Part shown: one piece after another, positions 5,163-5,185 of the stretch
How the letters are laid out: each line of letters begins with the position of its first letter
Numbering within the stretch: the stretch's first letter is position 1
Assembly: GCF_937890585.1 (NCBI RefSeq)
Contig: NZ_CALACG010000319.1
Coordinates: 1 to 5,185 of the forward strand
Length of the DNA stretch: 5,185 nucleotides
Reading direction: 5' to 3'
Origin: an uncultured Campylobacter sp.
GTDB taxonomy: Bacteria; Campylobacterota; Campylobacteria; Campylobacterales; Campylobacteraceae
Position numbers and translations under genes: made by a program
The notes under the pieces: generated by a model
Database searches by the model: none
What the model was told of the DNA's origin: nothing
What the model saw: only the letters and a program-made list of their open reading frames with translations

Positions 5163-5185
5163 TTACGAATTCGCTCTAAGCTCTC
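5163..5185 (-). CDS. Possible last codons of an upstream gene, cut by window edge
   Basis: One minus-strand frame reads Glu-Leu-Arg-Ala-Asn-Ser then TAA at 5165-5163, nine bases before the ATG of the membrane coiled-coil gene. This fits the end of a gene transcribed in the same direction, but six codons cannot prove it. Another frame stays open into the next gene. Confidence 0.3.

Noticed and set aside
1..5185. Mobile element, CRISPR array, tRNA or defence island
   Set aside because: All genes are housekeeping or conserved hypothetical in uniform orientation, with no transposase, regularly spaced repeats or tRNA-like folds seen.

Overview
The window looks like a stretch of Campylobacter chromosome (Campylobacterota). 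Its moderately low GC content and very frequent AAATTT hexamer suggest a species nearer C. concisus than the more AT-rich C. jejuni. The genus call rests on protein character and gene order. From memory, the order RsmI, L31, RsmE, membrane protein, small lipoprotein, QueD, QueE, MoaA, coiled-coil membrane protein matches the C. jejuni run Cj0154c to Cj0162c. I could not search to confirm this or the species.

Every gene is on the minus strand, so transcription runs from right to left. At the right edge (5163-5185) there may be the last codons of an upstream gene. Next is a single-pass membrane coiled-coil protein with a C-terminal helix-turn-helix-like segment (4647-5153). A 136-base AT-rich gap (4511-4646) follows, holding a likely sigma70 -10 box and a set of inverted and direct repeats. 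A tightly packed run then extends from moaA (4510) to the end of rsmE (948). It contains moaA, queE, queD, a tiny lipoprotein, a four-helix membrane protein and rsmE. Every junction in this run is an overlap of 1 or 4 bases or a direct stop-start abutment. A 77-to-81-base gap with a TATAAT box separates it from rpmE, which is followed after one codon by rsmI starting with TTG and running off the left edge.

MoaA starts molybdenum cofactor synthesis from GTP. QueD and QueE catalyse consecutive steps to the 7-deazaguanine core of queuosine, also from GTP. RsmE and RsmI methylate 16S rRNA, and L31 is a ribosomal protein. The theme is therefore GTP-derived cofactor and modified-base synthesis plus ribosome and tRNA maturation, with two uncharacterised envelope proteins inserted in the operon.

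I see no mobile element, CRISPR array, RNA gene or defence system. The most noteworthy points are an unusual radical-SAM cysteine spacing in QueE, a more than tenfold excess of AAATTT, the ribosome binding site of queE lying in the Gly-Gly codons of moaA, the repeats before moaA, and a likely wrong-way-round topology in the usual 'periplasmic' label for the 168-residue protein.
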